NCBI GenBank assembly: GCA_964512325.1
Contig: CAZEGN010000009.1
Location: 1-42,559 of the forward strand
Origin: JACQZO01 sp964512325
GTDB taxonomy: Bacteria > Patescibacteriota > Gracilibacteria > RBG-16-42-10
Direction: 5' to 3'
DNA length: 42,559 nucleotides
The notes under the pieces: model-generated
The model's input: only the letters and a program-made list of their open reading frames with translations
Database searches by the model: none
Told to the model about the DNA's origin: nothing
In this document: one piece after another, positions 8,997 to 17,012 of the stretch
How positions within the stretch are numbered: position 1 is the first letter of the stretch
Layout: each line of letters opens with the position of its first letter
Translations under genes and position numbers: made by a program

Positions 8997-9182
8997 TGGA
9001 GACATAAATTAATTACAAATCTATGCTTCCATTATTGACCCTTATCCAGTCATGAATCAGCTAGATACCGCTTCATGTATTACCAATACACTTGAAGTAT
9101 TAGGCACATTCCCAAAAAGTTATGAATAAGTACTTCATTTCACATTCAAGCACCTTCAAATAGTAGGAATATGCTTAATCAG

Positions 9183-9881
9183 CTATTTTATTGGAAATCT
9201 ACGACAAATTGCTTCAGTAGCACTTTTATACAAAAGCTTACTTAACATATAAGCATCGCTGGGACTAAATTCTCTTTCCTTTCCAAGTACTTTATTCAAC
9301 ATTGGTAATATTGCAATGTGACTATCCGCACAACAATCTTGATAAACTCTAGTCAAGTTTACATAGAGATCATCATCAATCTTTTTACTATTCTCCCTTA
9401 TAAGCTTTAGCTTGTTTTTCTCTTTTACATATTTCTTTTTAGCATGTGATAAATACTTGTCTCTAAAATCTTTAAGCGTTTCTTTTAACTCTTCAATTGG
9501 TTGTGACAAAGATTCTACTTGAGAGAAATATTGAGACTGAGCAGCCTCCCTTATAGTATTCTGTAGTGCATATGCATTATCAAAAGTATGTTGTATATCA
9601 TCAATAACTAGCTCTAAAGCATGTGTATGCCGGTCTGGAAGGCAAAGCCACCATATTTGTAAAGTAGCCTCATAAATAGATCTGCACAATATGCCTTGAC
9701 TATCGAACCTTTCATTCTTGAAAAGAAAGTAAGCATCACCAAAATAACGATCTATACTAGAAAAGATAACAATTGTCATTATCTCATCTATATTAGTATC
9801 TTGAATATCTCTATCAGAATCTAAAAGATGCTGGCTAAGCCAGTTTTTACCTTGCGCAATCAACTGAATATCTTCATCCAT
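9183..9881 (-). CDS. Hypothetical helical protein (DUF5677-like)
   Basis: A 232-residue, mainly helical protein. The segment GILCRSIYEATLQIWWL near residues 63-80 resembles the RSxxEaxL motif of DUF5677-type proteins; that assignment is tentative. A Lys/Glu-rich central helix (about 115-160) is followed by a Cys/His-containing segment (VYQDCCADSHIAILP). It is AT-rich and faces the Mrr-like gene, with 186 bases between the two stops in which I see no further gene. The function is unknown. Confidence 0.6.
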   Translation of the reverse strand: MDEDIQLIAQGKNWLSQHLLDSDRDIQDTNIDEIMTIVIFSSIDRYFGDAYFLFKNERFDSQGILCRSIYEATLQIWWLCLPDRHTHALELVIDDIQHTFDNAYALQNTIREAAQSQYFSQVESLSQPIEELKETLKDFRDKYLSHAKKKYVKEKNKLKLIRENSKKIDDDLYVNLTRVYQDCCADSHIAILPMLNKVLGKEREFSPSDAYMLSKLLYKSATEAICRRFPIK

Positions 9882-9990
9882 AGGATAAATTACGTTTTTA
9901 CTATTGCACAGTTAAATACATAAGAGAACTCAATAGCACAAAATGTACATAACCAATGTGCTATACTGAAGCCACTTTACTCATTTGTTC

Positions 9991-10365
9991 ATGAGTGATT
10001 CAAACCATTTCAAACGCATTCCTATCGAATACCATCAGTTTTAGGTACCTTTTCTAAAACCTGATTCGCAACTCTACAACCTCACCACACACACCAATCT
10101 CTTTGGTATTCACACCATCGGCTTTATTGAGCCACATGATCCAGCACCGAAACACTGGGCTGGCATGCGAGCAGTCTTTCTCTCTGACCCGCACGATCCC
10201 TCGTATTACCAACATCAAATACGCGTAAAAAAGCACGTTCACGAAAAAGGCGATGAACTTGTACGACTTATTGTCGTTACTCGTAATACCCTTTTTGCCT
10301 GCCTTGATCCCGAACGCACCTCACACAGGTCATTTCACTCGATCCAATCCCTGAAACAAAATTAA
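9991..10365 (+). pseudogene. Interrupted ORF with in-frame TAG at codon 18
   Basis: Reading from the ATG at 9991 gives 17 codons, a TAG at 10042-10044, then an open frame of 106 codons to TAA. The part after the TAG contains no ATG, GTG or TTG before an internal ATG at 10165, so a clean downstream start would lose about 40 codons of apparently coding sequence (QLYNLTTHTNLFGIHTIGF). I do not recognise the protein. Decay, a sequencing error or chance are all possible. TAG is an ordinary stop elsewhere in the window, so recoding is unlikely. Confidence 0.35.
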
Positions 10366-10517
10366 AGAGCACCTTCCAATAAAGTAATTCCTAATATCGA
10401 TCGGCCCTATCGTAAACAAGCGTCAAAAATGTCTTACCTGTGACATGCTCTGCCATTTGTTCAGCAATCCAGCGTCCCACAATTGTAGTATGCCCTTGGG
10501 GTAGGGGAGGCGGGAAA

Positions 10518-10769
10518 CTAGTATTGCAATATCCTTTTCTTCAAAACCGCTTTCCCAGATCCAGTCTTAAAATAACTCTCCAACTTCCGTGCTTGCACTT
10601 CAGTCGGTAAAGCAATATAACCAACCAAAGCCAGAGGCAGCTGTAATCGAGTAGATTGAACAAAACCACTAGTATGCTGTCCCAATCTCCGTTTTAAATT
10701 ATTCGTCGAACCAATATACAAAAACTCTTTCGGCTGATTCTCAAGGAAATAAACGTACCACATACACAA
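10518..10769 (-). CDS. GIY-YIG domain nuclease
   Basis: An 83-residue single-domain GIY-YIG protein. The split motif is WYVYFLENQ (4-12) and LYIGSTNNLKRRLGQH (17-32), with the catalytic Arg in the KRRL segment and a C-terminal SYFKTGSGKAVLKKR helix. This is the UPF0213/YhbQ-like length. Relatives are small structure-specific or homing-type DNA endonucleases whose cellular role is mostly unknown. The flanking regions carry no obvious operon partner. Confidence 0.9.
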   Translation of the reverse strand: MCMWYVYFLENQPKEFLYIGSTNNLKRRLGQHTSGFVQSTRLQLPLALVGYIALPTEVQARKLESYFKTGSGKAVLKKRILQY

Positions 10770-10873
10770 AAATTACTCTCAGCAATTGTAGAAAGTAAAA
10801 AATGAAAATTGCTCAAATAAAACTACATTTGTTAAAGCATACAACTTCTCACATCATGGCGTACCTGCGCATC

Positions 10874-10895
10874 CACTGAGGCATAGCCTCTAGTG
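10874..10895. other. Isolated hairpin in the GIY-YIG to tRNA-Val gap
   Basis: The CACTGAGGC arm pairs with GCCTCtAGTG (one bulged T) around an ATA loop. No T-tract follows on either strand, so it is not a convincing terminator. The rest of the 10770-10984 gap shows no gene. Confidence 0.3.
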
Positions 10896-10984
10896 TATGA
10901 CTTCGGTAGCCTATCACTGCGCTGGCTCAGCTGCTCGCAGCATCTTCAAATAAACAACTACATCAAAATAAGCCTCATGCAGGC

Positions 10985-11021
10985 TGGCCCCGCCATCCGA
11001 AGCTCGCAGAGCGCAGGATGG
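10985..11021 (-). repeat. tRNA-tail repeat after tRNA-Val
   Basis: Downstream of the tRNA, and including its CCA, the minus strand reads CCATCC, an inner GCTC-TGC-GAGC hairpin, then GGATGG, so the tRNA CCA forms the outer stem. The following TGGC-GGG-GCCA can form a competing hairpin using the same TGG. The same design follows all four tRNAs of the window. Confidence 0.75.
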
Positions 11022-11094
11022 TGGACAGTACAGGACTCGAACCTGTGACCCTCTCGGTGTAAACGAGATGCTCTACCAACTGAGCTAACTGTCC
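11019..11094 (-). tRNA. tRNA-Val (anticodon TAC)
   Basis: A complete cloverleaf is visible on the minus strand: acceptor GGACAGT/ACTGTCC, D-arm GCTC/GAGC, anticodon stem TCTCG/CGAGA with loop TTTACAC (TAC, reading GTA codons), T-arm ACAGG-TTCGAGT-CCTGT, discriminator A and an encoded CCA. It is 76 bases with the CCA. The CCA continues directly into the tail hairpin. Confidence 0.95.
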
Positions 11095-11114
11095 ATATCG
11101 AATTGAGCAGGTGC

Positions 11115-11143
11115 ACTATAGCGAGGATTATTGCCACTGACAA
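11115..11143 (-). promoter_or_regulatory. Promoter of tRNA-Val (TTGTCA-17-TATAGT)
   Basis: On the minus strand, TTGTCA (complement at 11138-11143) and TATAGT (complement at 11115-11120) are 17 bases apart, and the tRNA begins 20 bases after the -10. The hexamers are the same pair as at 2576-2604. Confidence 0.75.
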
Positions 11144-11283
11144 GTATTTTTTCGAACACCGTTCAAATTCACCTCATTATCGTCACTTTTACTGGGCTAA
11201 AAGCGCTGCGGAGACTAAACTATCACATTGAATTGCATGCCCTTTTTGCTACAATGCCGCTACTCATTCAACCTTGTTTCTCT

Positions 11284-11622
11284 ATGCTTCATCACATGCA
11301 CTTACATACTGGACCATTTCAGCGCATCCAATCTGGTCGACAAATTTTCGAAACTCGAATCAATGATGAAAAGCGGAGAAACCTTAAAGTCAACGATTCT
11401 ATTGAGTTCGTAGAGCGAGATAATGCAGAAGCAAAACAAACCAAACTAATTACCGAAATAGTCCAAGCTGATAGCTTCATAAACCTCTTTCATCAAGTTA
11501 ATCCAGTAGACGCAGGCTATCCTGAAGGAACAACACCAGAGCAAGCAGCAAGGAAAATGGCTACTTACTATTCCGCTGCTGAAGAAAAAGAATGGGGAGT
11601 TGTAGCAATTAAATTAGGATAA
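11284..11622 (+). CDS. ASCH-domain protein
   Basis: A 112-residue single ASCH domain (PUA-like beta barrel). The N-terminal pattern MHLHTGPFQRIQSGRQIFET matches the family's 'hxLxxxPFxxIxxGxKxxExR' signature. It is followed by RINDEKRRNLKVNDSIEF and a C-terminal YYSAAEEKEWGVVAIKL strand. The frame is open about 150 bases further upstream, but the ATG at 11284 (TTTCTCTATG) gives the canonical domain start. Family members bind RNA or modified nucleosides. The target is unknown. Confidence 0.85.
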   Translation: MLHHMHLHTGPFQRIQSGRQIFETRINDEKRRNLKVNDSIEFVERDNAEAKQTKLITEIVQADSFINLFHQVNPVDAGYPEGTTPEQAARKMATYYSAAEEKEWGVVAIKLG

Positions 11623-11747
11623 ACCGCTTTTTAATAAAAAGGCTTTAGAATAACGAGTAGACGCAAATAGGATTGCGCAACACTCACCAGATTGGATTGT
11701 TTTTTGCAAATCTGATCACCAGTGGTACATTGGTACTTCTTTTTATT

Positions 11748-12731
11748 ATGCTCGACACTTGCGCCCGCGCCTATTTGACCTATAAAACCCGACCCCACTT
11801 TCAACGCTATTGGCATAGCCGGCGTATAGCTGAGCTCTATCAACGAAACCGTGAAATGATAGCTGAAGCAATAGGAAGCACAGAGTTTTATCATGGCACT
11901 GGCAATAGACACTATGGGTATGATCAACAACAAAAAGCCTATTCCCATACTAAACAAACCCATAGTCTTTTTTCACTGTTAGCACATGGTATTTTGCCAG
12001 CTGAAGATCTCTATAGTGAAAGGTTCATGATCGATAAGAAGCCCACTACTTCTCTGACGCAGAAAAGAATGTATGCCCGAGTATACGCCGATCTCCACGA
12101 AACAGCAGACGATCCATGCCTCAAGTTTAGATATGGCAGCAGCGCTTTTTGGTGGCGTTACTTTTTGATGTGTATGTTGCTGGACGGGACCAGAGATCCC
12201 CAAGCAATAAAAAACAAATCCCAGCAAGCATTAACTGCTCTTGGTTTATCGGCCCCACAACCAGCTACTCCCATGAATAGGAGGGTAGGCGAGTGGATGA
12301 GCAGCTTTAGACATGATCCTGAGCTCCAAGCGCTTTTAGATCTACGAGGATCGACCCGTAATCGTATCCGTGCTGGCTTAGCAGCCGATCAATTAATGGC
12401 TTATGGCAAATCCACAATCCCCGAAAACTTTCCGCTTATTATTGGTATAAAAAAAGACAATGTCATTCCTGCAGTATCTCGCAGCAGGGGCATGCGCATG
12501 TTTGAGACCCGAACCAATCATCCTATTGCACCAACAAATTGGTCATACCTGGAAGTACCAGGAGTATATGTAAGATCGGTTAAAACACTCACCCAACAAA
12601 TGTTTGGAAATCATCATTGTCTACCAGTTCTAGCTATGGAGCAGGTAGAGCTCTACTGTGCCCTTGAAGCTGACTGGCAGACACTCACAACTCCTCATGC
12701 TAACTATCAACTTTGTCCCCCTAGCTTGTAG
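11748..12731 (+). CDS. Hypothetical protein, possible ADP-ribosyltransferase-like fold
   Basis: I take the ATG at 11748 (TTTTTATTATG), giving 327 residues. An upstream TTG at 11673 would add a hydrophobic 25-residue lead, but the T-rich leader would encode Phe/Leu in any case. I do not recognise the family. The order FYHGTG (about 47-52), SLFSLLAHGILPAEDL and TSLTQKRMYARVYAD loosely recalls the HGT / gly-Ile-Leu / SLT motifs of ART/PARP-like enzymes, with VPGVYV and Glu-containing strands at the C-terminus. This is speculative. Its end overlaps the end of the convergent ABC exporter gene by 11 bases. Confidence 0.6.
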   Translation: MLDTCARAYLTYKTRPHFQRYWHSRRIAELYQRNREMIAEAIGSTEFYHGTGNRHYGYDQQQKAYSHTKQTHSLFSLLAHGILPAEDLYSERFMIDKKPTTSLTQKRMYARVYADLHETADDPCLKFRYGSSAFWWRYFLMCMLLDGTRDPQAIKNKSQQALTALGLSAPQPATPMNRRVGEWMSSFRHDPELQALLDLRGSTRNRIRAGLAADQLMAYGKSTIPENFPLIIGIKKDNVIPAVSRSRGMRMFETRTNHPIAPTNWSYLEVPGVYVRSVKTLTQQMFGNHHCLPVLAMEQVELYCALEADWQTLTTPHANYQLCPPSL

Positions 12732-14505
12732 CATGAGCTTGATGATACTTATCCCACAGCTCCTTGAACTCAGCAGAATTAGCTAAGAGATGAGCCAAAG
12801 AGCCAGAGGCGATAATCTTGCCTTTTCTGAAAAAGTAGATCTCATCAAATTGGCTGAGCAGATGCAAACGGTGAATCGAGGCAATAATGGTTTTATCGGC
12901 AAATTTAGTAAAAATATTTTGATAAATCGCTAATTCATTCTTCGTATCCACCGAGCTGGTAGACTCATCTAATAATAAAATCGACTTGTCCTGGCTAGCC
13001 ATTAAACCACGTGCTAAAGCTAAGCGTTGTCTCTCACCACCACTCAAGTTTACGCCTTTCTCATAAATGAGGGATTCTAATCCATTGGGTAAACGATTAA
13101 GCACCTCGGTGAAGCAGGCCATATCAGTGAAGTGACGAATAAAGTCATCGCTATGTTCAATACCGACCGTGATATTCTCTCGAATGGTGGTCGAAAATAT
13201 CTCGGGATCTTGAGGGATGAGCGCAATCTCCGCACTAATCTCACTCAAGCCGGCAGCTAAAAGCTTATCGTCCTGATACACTGCCCCTTTCTGAAAAGGA
13301 TATAATTCTCGTAGCACCTTAAGGAAAGTCGTTTTGCCACTGCCACTAGCTCCAATCAGGGCGATTTTTGCCCCACGCCCAATATTCATGGAGATATTGT
13401 CCAAATGCAGTGCGGAGCCGCCTTCTGTCGCCTCATAAGAAAATTGAATATTCTCCAAGCGCAATCGCTCCCAATTATGATGCTTTGTCACTGACAAAGC
13501 CTCTGCCTTTGTTGAAGCCTGATTCAATAATTCCTGTGCATTTAAAACAGCTGACCGCTGTTGCAATATATCGCCATACATATAAGCAAAGCGATAAAAA
13601 AGCTCGCTAATGCGACCGACATACCCATATAAAGCAGCAAACGTGCCTAACATCACCATATTCCCATTACGAAGATTCATCACCAAATAAGTCCCCAAGA
13701 CACCCACATTCATCATCATGCTGAAGACTGCGACCAAAAACCATTTGATCTCATTTAAACGAATATTGCGTTTAAAAAAGGGATACGGAGACATGATCTT
13801 TTGCCAAATTGTCTTTCCAACCAGAGCTTGAATACGCAGTATAACGACCGTAGTGATATTGCTAATCACATCGAATATCTTGGCTGAAATTGTATTTTCT
13901 GCTTGATTGAGCTCCTTATATTGCCTATCCAAAACCACATCAAATTTGAGAATAATGATGACCGTACAGGCAATACAAAAGAAAACAATATATGCGGCAT
14001 GAATATTAAAATAGCTCAGTGCAATATAAGAGCTAAGCAGGGGAATGAGCGTGCCAATAATCTGAAACGTTTCACTAGAAAAACGATTCAGCGCGGTAGT
14101 GCCTTTCTCAATCTTATCAATTGAGTCACCGGAATGGTGATTGCTATGCCATTCAAGGGAATACCCCAATACCTTATCGACTAAAAAGCGCTTAAAATTG
14201 GCTTTCACTAAAAATGCATTCTGTAGCTCAATTTGACGCCCAACTCCATGAAAAACCCAAAACCCCAGTGTCAGTAAAGGCAGATAGGCTAAATAACGTA
14301 ACAAGATAGGAAAAGTTTCCGCATTTAAACCTTGCAGCTGAATGACATCTAATATGCGTGCGATGACTAAAGGCTCAAGAAAATAAATCAGATTACTGAT
14401 CACAAACAGCACGCTATAAAGAATTACATTACCCCGGTTACCCTGCGAGTAATGCCACATTTTTGCTAACAAATAAGATATTGGATTCATATACTTTCTC
14501 AACAA
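12721..14505 (-). CDS. ABC exporter, fused membrane and ATPase domains
   Basis: A 594-residue half-transporter of the lipid/peptide/drug exporter type. Residues 1-320 form a six-helix membrane domain. The nucleotide-binding domain (345-590) has Walker A GASGSGKTT at 385-393, a Q-loop near 432 (PQDPE), the signature LSGGE at 487-491, Walker B ILLLDE at 509-514, a D-loop (SSVD) and the H-loop in ASIHRLHLL. All catalytic residues are intact. It should dimerise with itself, as no partner lies next to it. The substrate is unknown. Confidence 0.92.
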   Translation of the reverse strand: MLRKYMNPISYLLAKMWHYSQGNRGNVILYSVLFVISNLIYFLEPLVIARILDVIQLQGLNAETFPILLRYLAYLPLLTLGFWVFHGVGRQIELQNAFLVKANFKRFLVDKVLGYSLEWHSNHHSGDSIDKIEKGTTALNRFSSETFQIIGTLIPLLSSYIALSYFNIHAAYIVFFCIACTVIIILKFDVVLDRQYKELNQAENTISAKIFDVISNITTVVILRIQALVGKTIWQKIMSPYPFFKRNIRLNEIKWFLVAVFSMMMNVGVLGTYLVMNLRNGNMVMLGTFAALYGYVGRISELFYRFAYMYGDILQQRSAVLNAQELLNQASTKAEALSVTKHHNWERLRLENIQFSYEATEGGSALHLDNISMNIGRGAKIALIGASGSGKTTFLKVLRELYPFQKGAVYQDDKLLAAGLSEISAEIALIPQDPEIFSTTIRENITVGIEHSDDFIRHFTDMACFTEVLNRLPNGLESLIYEKGVNLSGGERQRLALARGLMASQDKSILLLDESTSSVDTKNELAIYQNIFTKFADKTIIASIHRLHLLSQFDEIYFFRKGKIIASGSLAHLLANSAEFKELWDKYHQAHATS

Positions 14506-14590
14506 CTTCGTCTCAACTCAGCCCCTGATAGTTTTATTAGTAATAGTAGGCTAGTAACGATTCGGCTCAAATATTGTTACACAAATCACT

Positions 14591-16360
14591 TTAGGATGCC
14601 ACTTGAAAAAGGGTTTCTAATAGCTCAGGCAAGTCATCTCCATAATCCATGCTTAGTTGACCACGCAACTTTTGAAGAGCTCGTTGCTCTAGCTGGCGCG
14701 CCCGCTCACGAGAAACATTCATTTGACGGCCAATATCTGCCAATGTCTCCTCATCATTGCTCTCCAAGCCAAAACGTTTTTTTAATATGGTTTTCTCACG
14801 TTGATCCAAACACGCATGGTCATCTAAATAAACAGCAACCATGTTTCTCATAGCCGTTAATCGCTGGCTTAGAAACGCATCATGATGAGCCGTGGCAGTT
14901 AAAGCAGCAATTGGAGTTGATGCAACACCATCATCAGCAGGCTGATCAATAAAAACAGGCATCTGCACAGCGTTAACTATTTCAGTTAAACTAACATACC
15001 CACCGTTATCACGTGTTCTGGCTTTAGTAAGGCGAGATTCATACAACTTCTTATATTCATTCTCAACCTCTTCCTCAGAAGGGTTTCGATCCAGCTTCAA
15101 CTTTAGATCATCTTCTATTTTTTTTACAGCTCGCTTCTTAGCTATCTCTCTTCGATAAAGCACAAACTCAGCTCTGATCTCAGCCTCTGAAGGATCACGA
15201 GCAAGTTTTTCCTTCAATGCCGCAGCGATTCTCAATAAGGTTTTAAGACGCTTTTGAAGCTTCACGGACACTGGTACTTCAGTATTGTTAGCAAAGACAA
15301 AATCTCTTATTTCTTGACGGATGTAATAACCAGCATAGGTGATTAATCTAATTGTTTTTGAAAGATCAAATCGGTAAATTCCCTTAATTAGTCCCAGGTT
15401 TCCTTGCTGAACCAAGTCAACAAGCTGAAATCTCGCTCGACCTCGACTTTTTTTGTTAAAACGGCCAGCAAAGTACACTACATGCCGTAAGTTCGCATCA
15501 CACAGTTTTCGCAGAGCCAAGTGATCACCTTTCTGAGCCTGAGCAATCAGCGACAACTCTTCTTTAGCAGTTAAATTAATGCGCTCAATTTGTTTCCTAT
15601 AAAACAATGGCAAATCATCATTCCACCTACCGATTCCTAGCGATTCAGCCTCTATTTGTTCAAGATCAGCACAAACAGCCTCATCAATAACAGGATTAGC
15701 TCTTACTGGAGGAGACAGCCTTGCTCTAGCAGACAAACCTAGCTGCACAAGATCTGCTGTTTGTATAGCTACATCACTTACCATTGGCGTTTTTTTTGCT
15801 ACAGGCAGCTCAGATGTTGCTCCAGAAGACTTCACTGTTGTAGATTTTTCTGGAGTAGACAAAGCTTTATGCATGCGTCCACGCACTACTCGCATCAGCT
15901 GTGAAAACGGTTTAGGGGGAGATTTTCCAATAACCGGTGCCAATGTATCAGCAGAACCAAGAGAAAAAAGCTCTGTGGTAATTTGTCCCACATCCTGAAC
16001 AGAGAACGTATGAGCAAGACTTTGACGATACTTTACAAAATCGGCAACAAAAAGTTTTGCCATTGCCAAAACATGAGGCCTCAATTCACTATGAGTCACC
16101 TCTTTTTTCCCACGTAAAAAAGGGGAAAAACTGTGCCTATAGTACAACAAAGCTAAATAACGATAGCAATCTTGAAATTCCGCAAGCAAAACCGAAAGCA
16201 AAGCATCCTCATCTCCTATAACTTCTCTGAAAGCTTTTCTGACATCATTAGATAATCCATAATAGTCAGTAAACTCTACCTTGAAAGGCATTCTCGTAGC
16301 CTTGATGACAGTATTTGCAACTTGTGCCTTTCTCACTTCTGCCAAATAATCTCTTTCCAT
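14591..16360 (-). CDS. Sigma-70 family RNA polymerase sigma factor, unusual
   Basis: A 589-residue sigma factor. Residues 1-240 are an unrecognised N-terminal part with a Ser/Thr/Pro-rich linker (160-200). Regions 1.2-2.1 lie at about 250-300, region 2.2-2.4 at 310-355 (DLVQQGNLGLIKGIYRFD, then TYAGYYIRQEI), region 3 at 360-445 and region 4 at 518-566 with its HTH (ADIGRQMNVSRERARQLEQR). Two features are odd. The promoter-melting Trp-Trp pair of primary sigmas (YATWWIRQ) is Tyr-Tyr. The region-3 motif DPSEAEI (389-395) recurs as NPSEEEV (426-432). It may be the primary sigma of this lineage or an alternative one. The gene stands alone, with gaps of 85 and 262 bases. Confidence 0.9.
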   Translation of the reverse strand: MERDYLAEVRKAQVANTVIKATRMPFKVEFTDYYGLSNDVRKAFREVIGDEDALLSVLLAEFQDCYRYLALLYYRHSFSPFLRGKKEVTHSELRPHVLAMAKLFVADFVKYRQSLAHTFSVQDVGQITTELFSLGSADTLAPVIGKSPPKPFSQLMRVVRGRMHKALSTPEKSTTVKSSGATSELPVAKKTPMVSDVAIQTADLVQLGLSARARLSPPVRANPVIDEAVCADLEQIEAESLGIGRWNDDLPLFYRKQIERINLTAKEELSLIAQAQKGDHLALRKLCDANLRHVVYFAGRFNKKSRGRARFQLVDLVQQGNLGLIKGIYRFDLSKTIRLITYAGYYIRQEIRDFVFANNTEVPVSVKLQKRLKTLLRIAAALKEKLARDPSEAEIRAEFVLYRREIAKKRAVKKIEDDLKLKLDRNPSEEEVENEYKKLYESRLTKARTRDNGGYVSLTEIVNAVQMPVFIDQPADDGVASTPIAALTATAHHDAFLSQRLTAMRNMVAVYLDDHACLDQREKTILKKRFGLESNDEETLADIGRQMNVSRERARQLEQRALQKLRGQLSMDYGDDLPELLETLFQVAS

Positions 16361-16504
16361 AATAAATTATGCCAGTGCCCCAAATTAGCATTCCGCATCA
16401 AAAAATACCAGCACACGTTTTACACCTAAGACAAAAACAGCACTGTCGCAACTTCGAACGCCCTGCGCTCCGAGCGCTCTTCTCCTTAATCATCTTCTTC
16501 TGCG

Positions 16505-16616
16505 CATTTTGCATTTTGAATCTTGAATTTTGAATTATTCCCCACTTTTCACTTTGTTCTCCTGCGCTCTGACCTCTGAGCTCGCTTCTCATTTTGCATT
16601 TTGAATCTTGAATTTT
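16505..16616. repeat. 27-base direct repeat in low-complexity tract
   Basis: The 27-base run at 16505-16531 (CATTTTGCATTTTGAATCTT and seven more bases) recurs exactly at 16590-16616, separated by CTCCTGCGCTCTGACCTC-type words. A scrambled relative lies at 27956-27988. The whole 16361-16622 gap is low complexity, with no credible gene. Confidence 0.8.
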
Positions 16617-16622
16617 TAATTC

Positions 16623-16958
16623 TTAAAGTTCCATCATCTTCCTCTCTGCCGCTTCCCGCGCAATCTTGAGTACGAGATCCATATCATCATCTTTAGCAAC
16701 AGTCACAAAAAAGCGGTATTTGCACTTCTGGCAGCGCTGCTCTAACTGATAGGTATTTTTATGGGTATTATAAACAATATCTATGGGCTTCATCAGACCA
16801 TGGCAATCGCTTTTCCGATCGCCTGGCACCTTGGCGTCCACATGAAGAGAATAGAGACACTTCGTACAGTGATTACGACAGTAGCCACCACCACGCTTTG
16901 GAACAGCAAAACTACAGTTTTGACAAATAAAAGCTTCATCTCGATGAGTTGTCTTCAT
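16623..16958 (-). CDS. RNHCP-domain zinc-binding protein
   Basis: A 111-residue protein with two zinc-ribbon-like Cys groups: CQNC near residue 12 with CRNHCTKCLYSLHVD at 27-41, and a later CQKC near 77. The order CRNHC..CL.S.HVD...PGDR....C.G.M.PI is the RNHCP domain signature, with Thr in place of the usual Pro of the name motif. The function is unknown. The domain is common in actinobacteria and CPR genomes and may bind nucleic acid. It is divergent from the TraG-like ATPase gene, with 54 bases between their starts. Confidence 0.85.
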   Translation of the reverse strand: MKTTHRDEAFICQNCSFAVPKRGGGYCRNHCTKCLYSLHVDAKVPGDRKSDCHGLMKPIDIVYNTHKNTYQLEQRCQKCKYRFFVTVAKDDDMDLVLKIAREAAERKMMEL

Positions 16959-17012
16959 GTACTTGGGAGTAAAGGTAGTTTACAATAGATAGTGTAGCGT
17001 ATTTTTTAGTTC

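Noticed and set aside
10054..10242. 62-codon minus-strand ORF
   Set aside because: It is antisense to the interrupted ORF, with no family match or start context.
9991..10365. Stop-codon reassignment (TAG as an amino acid)
   Set aside because: Several sure genes here end in TAG (for example the HD protein and glyQS), so TAG is a normal stop.
16398..16592. 64-codon minus-strand ORF
   Set aside because: It lies wholly in repeated low-complexity DNA, and its residues simply reflect the repeated words.
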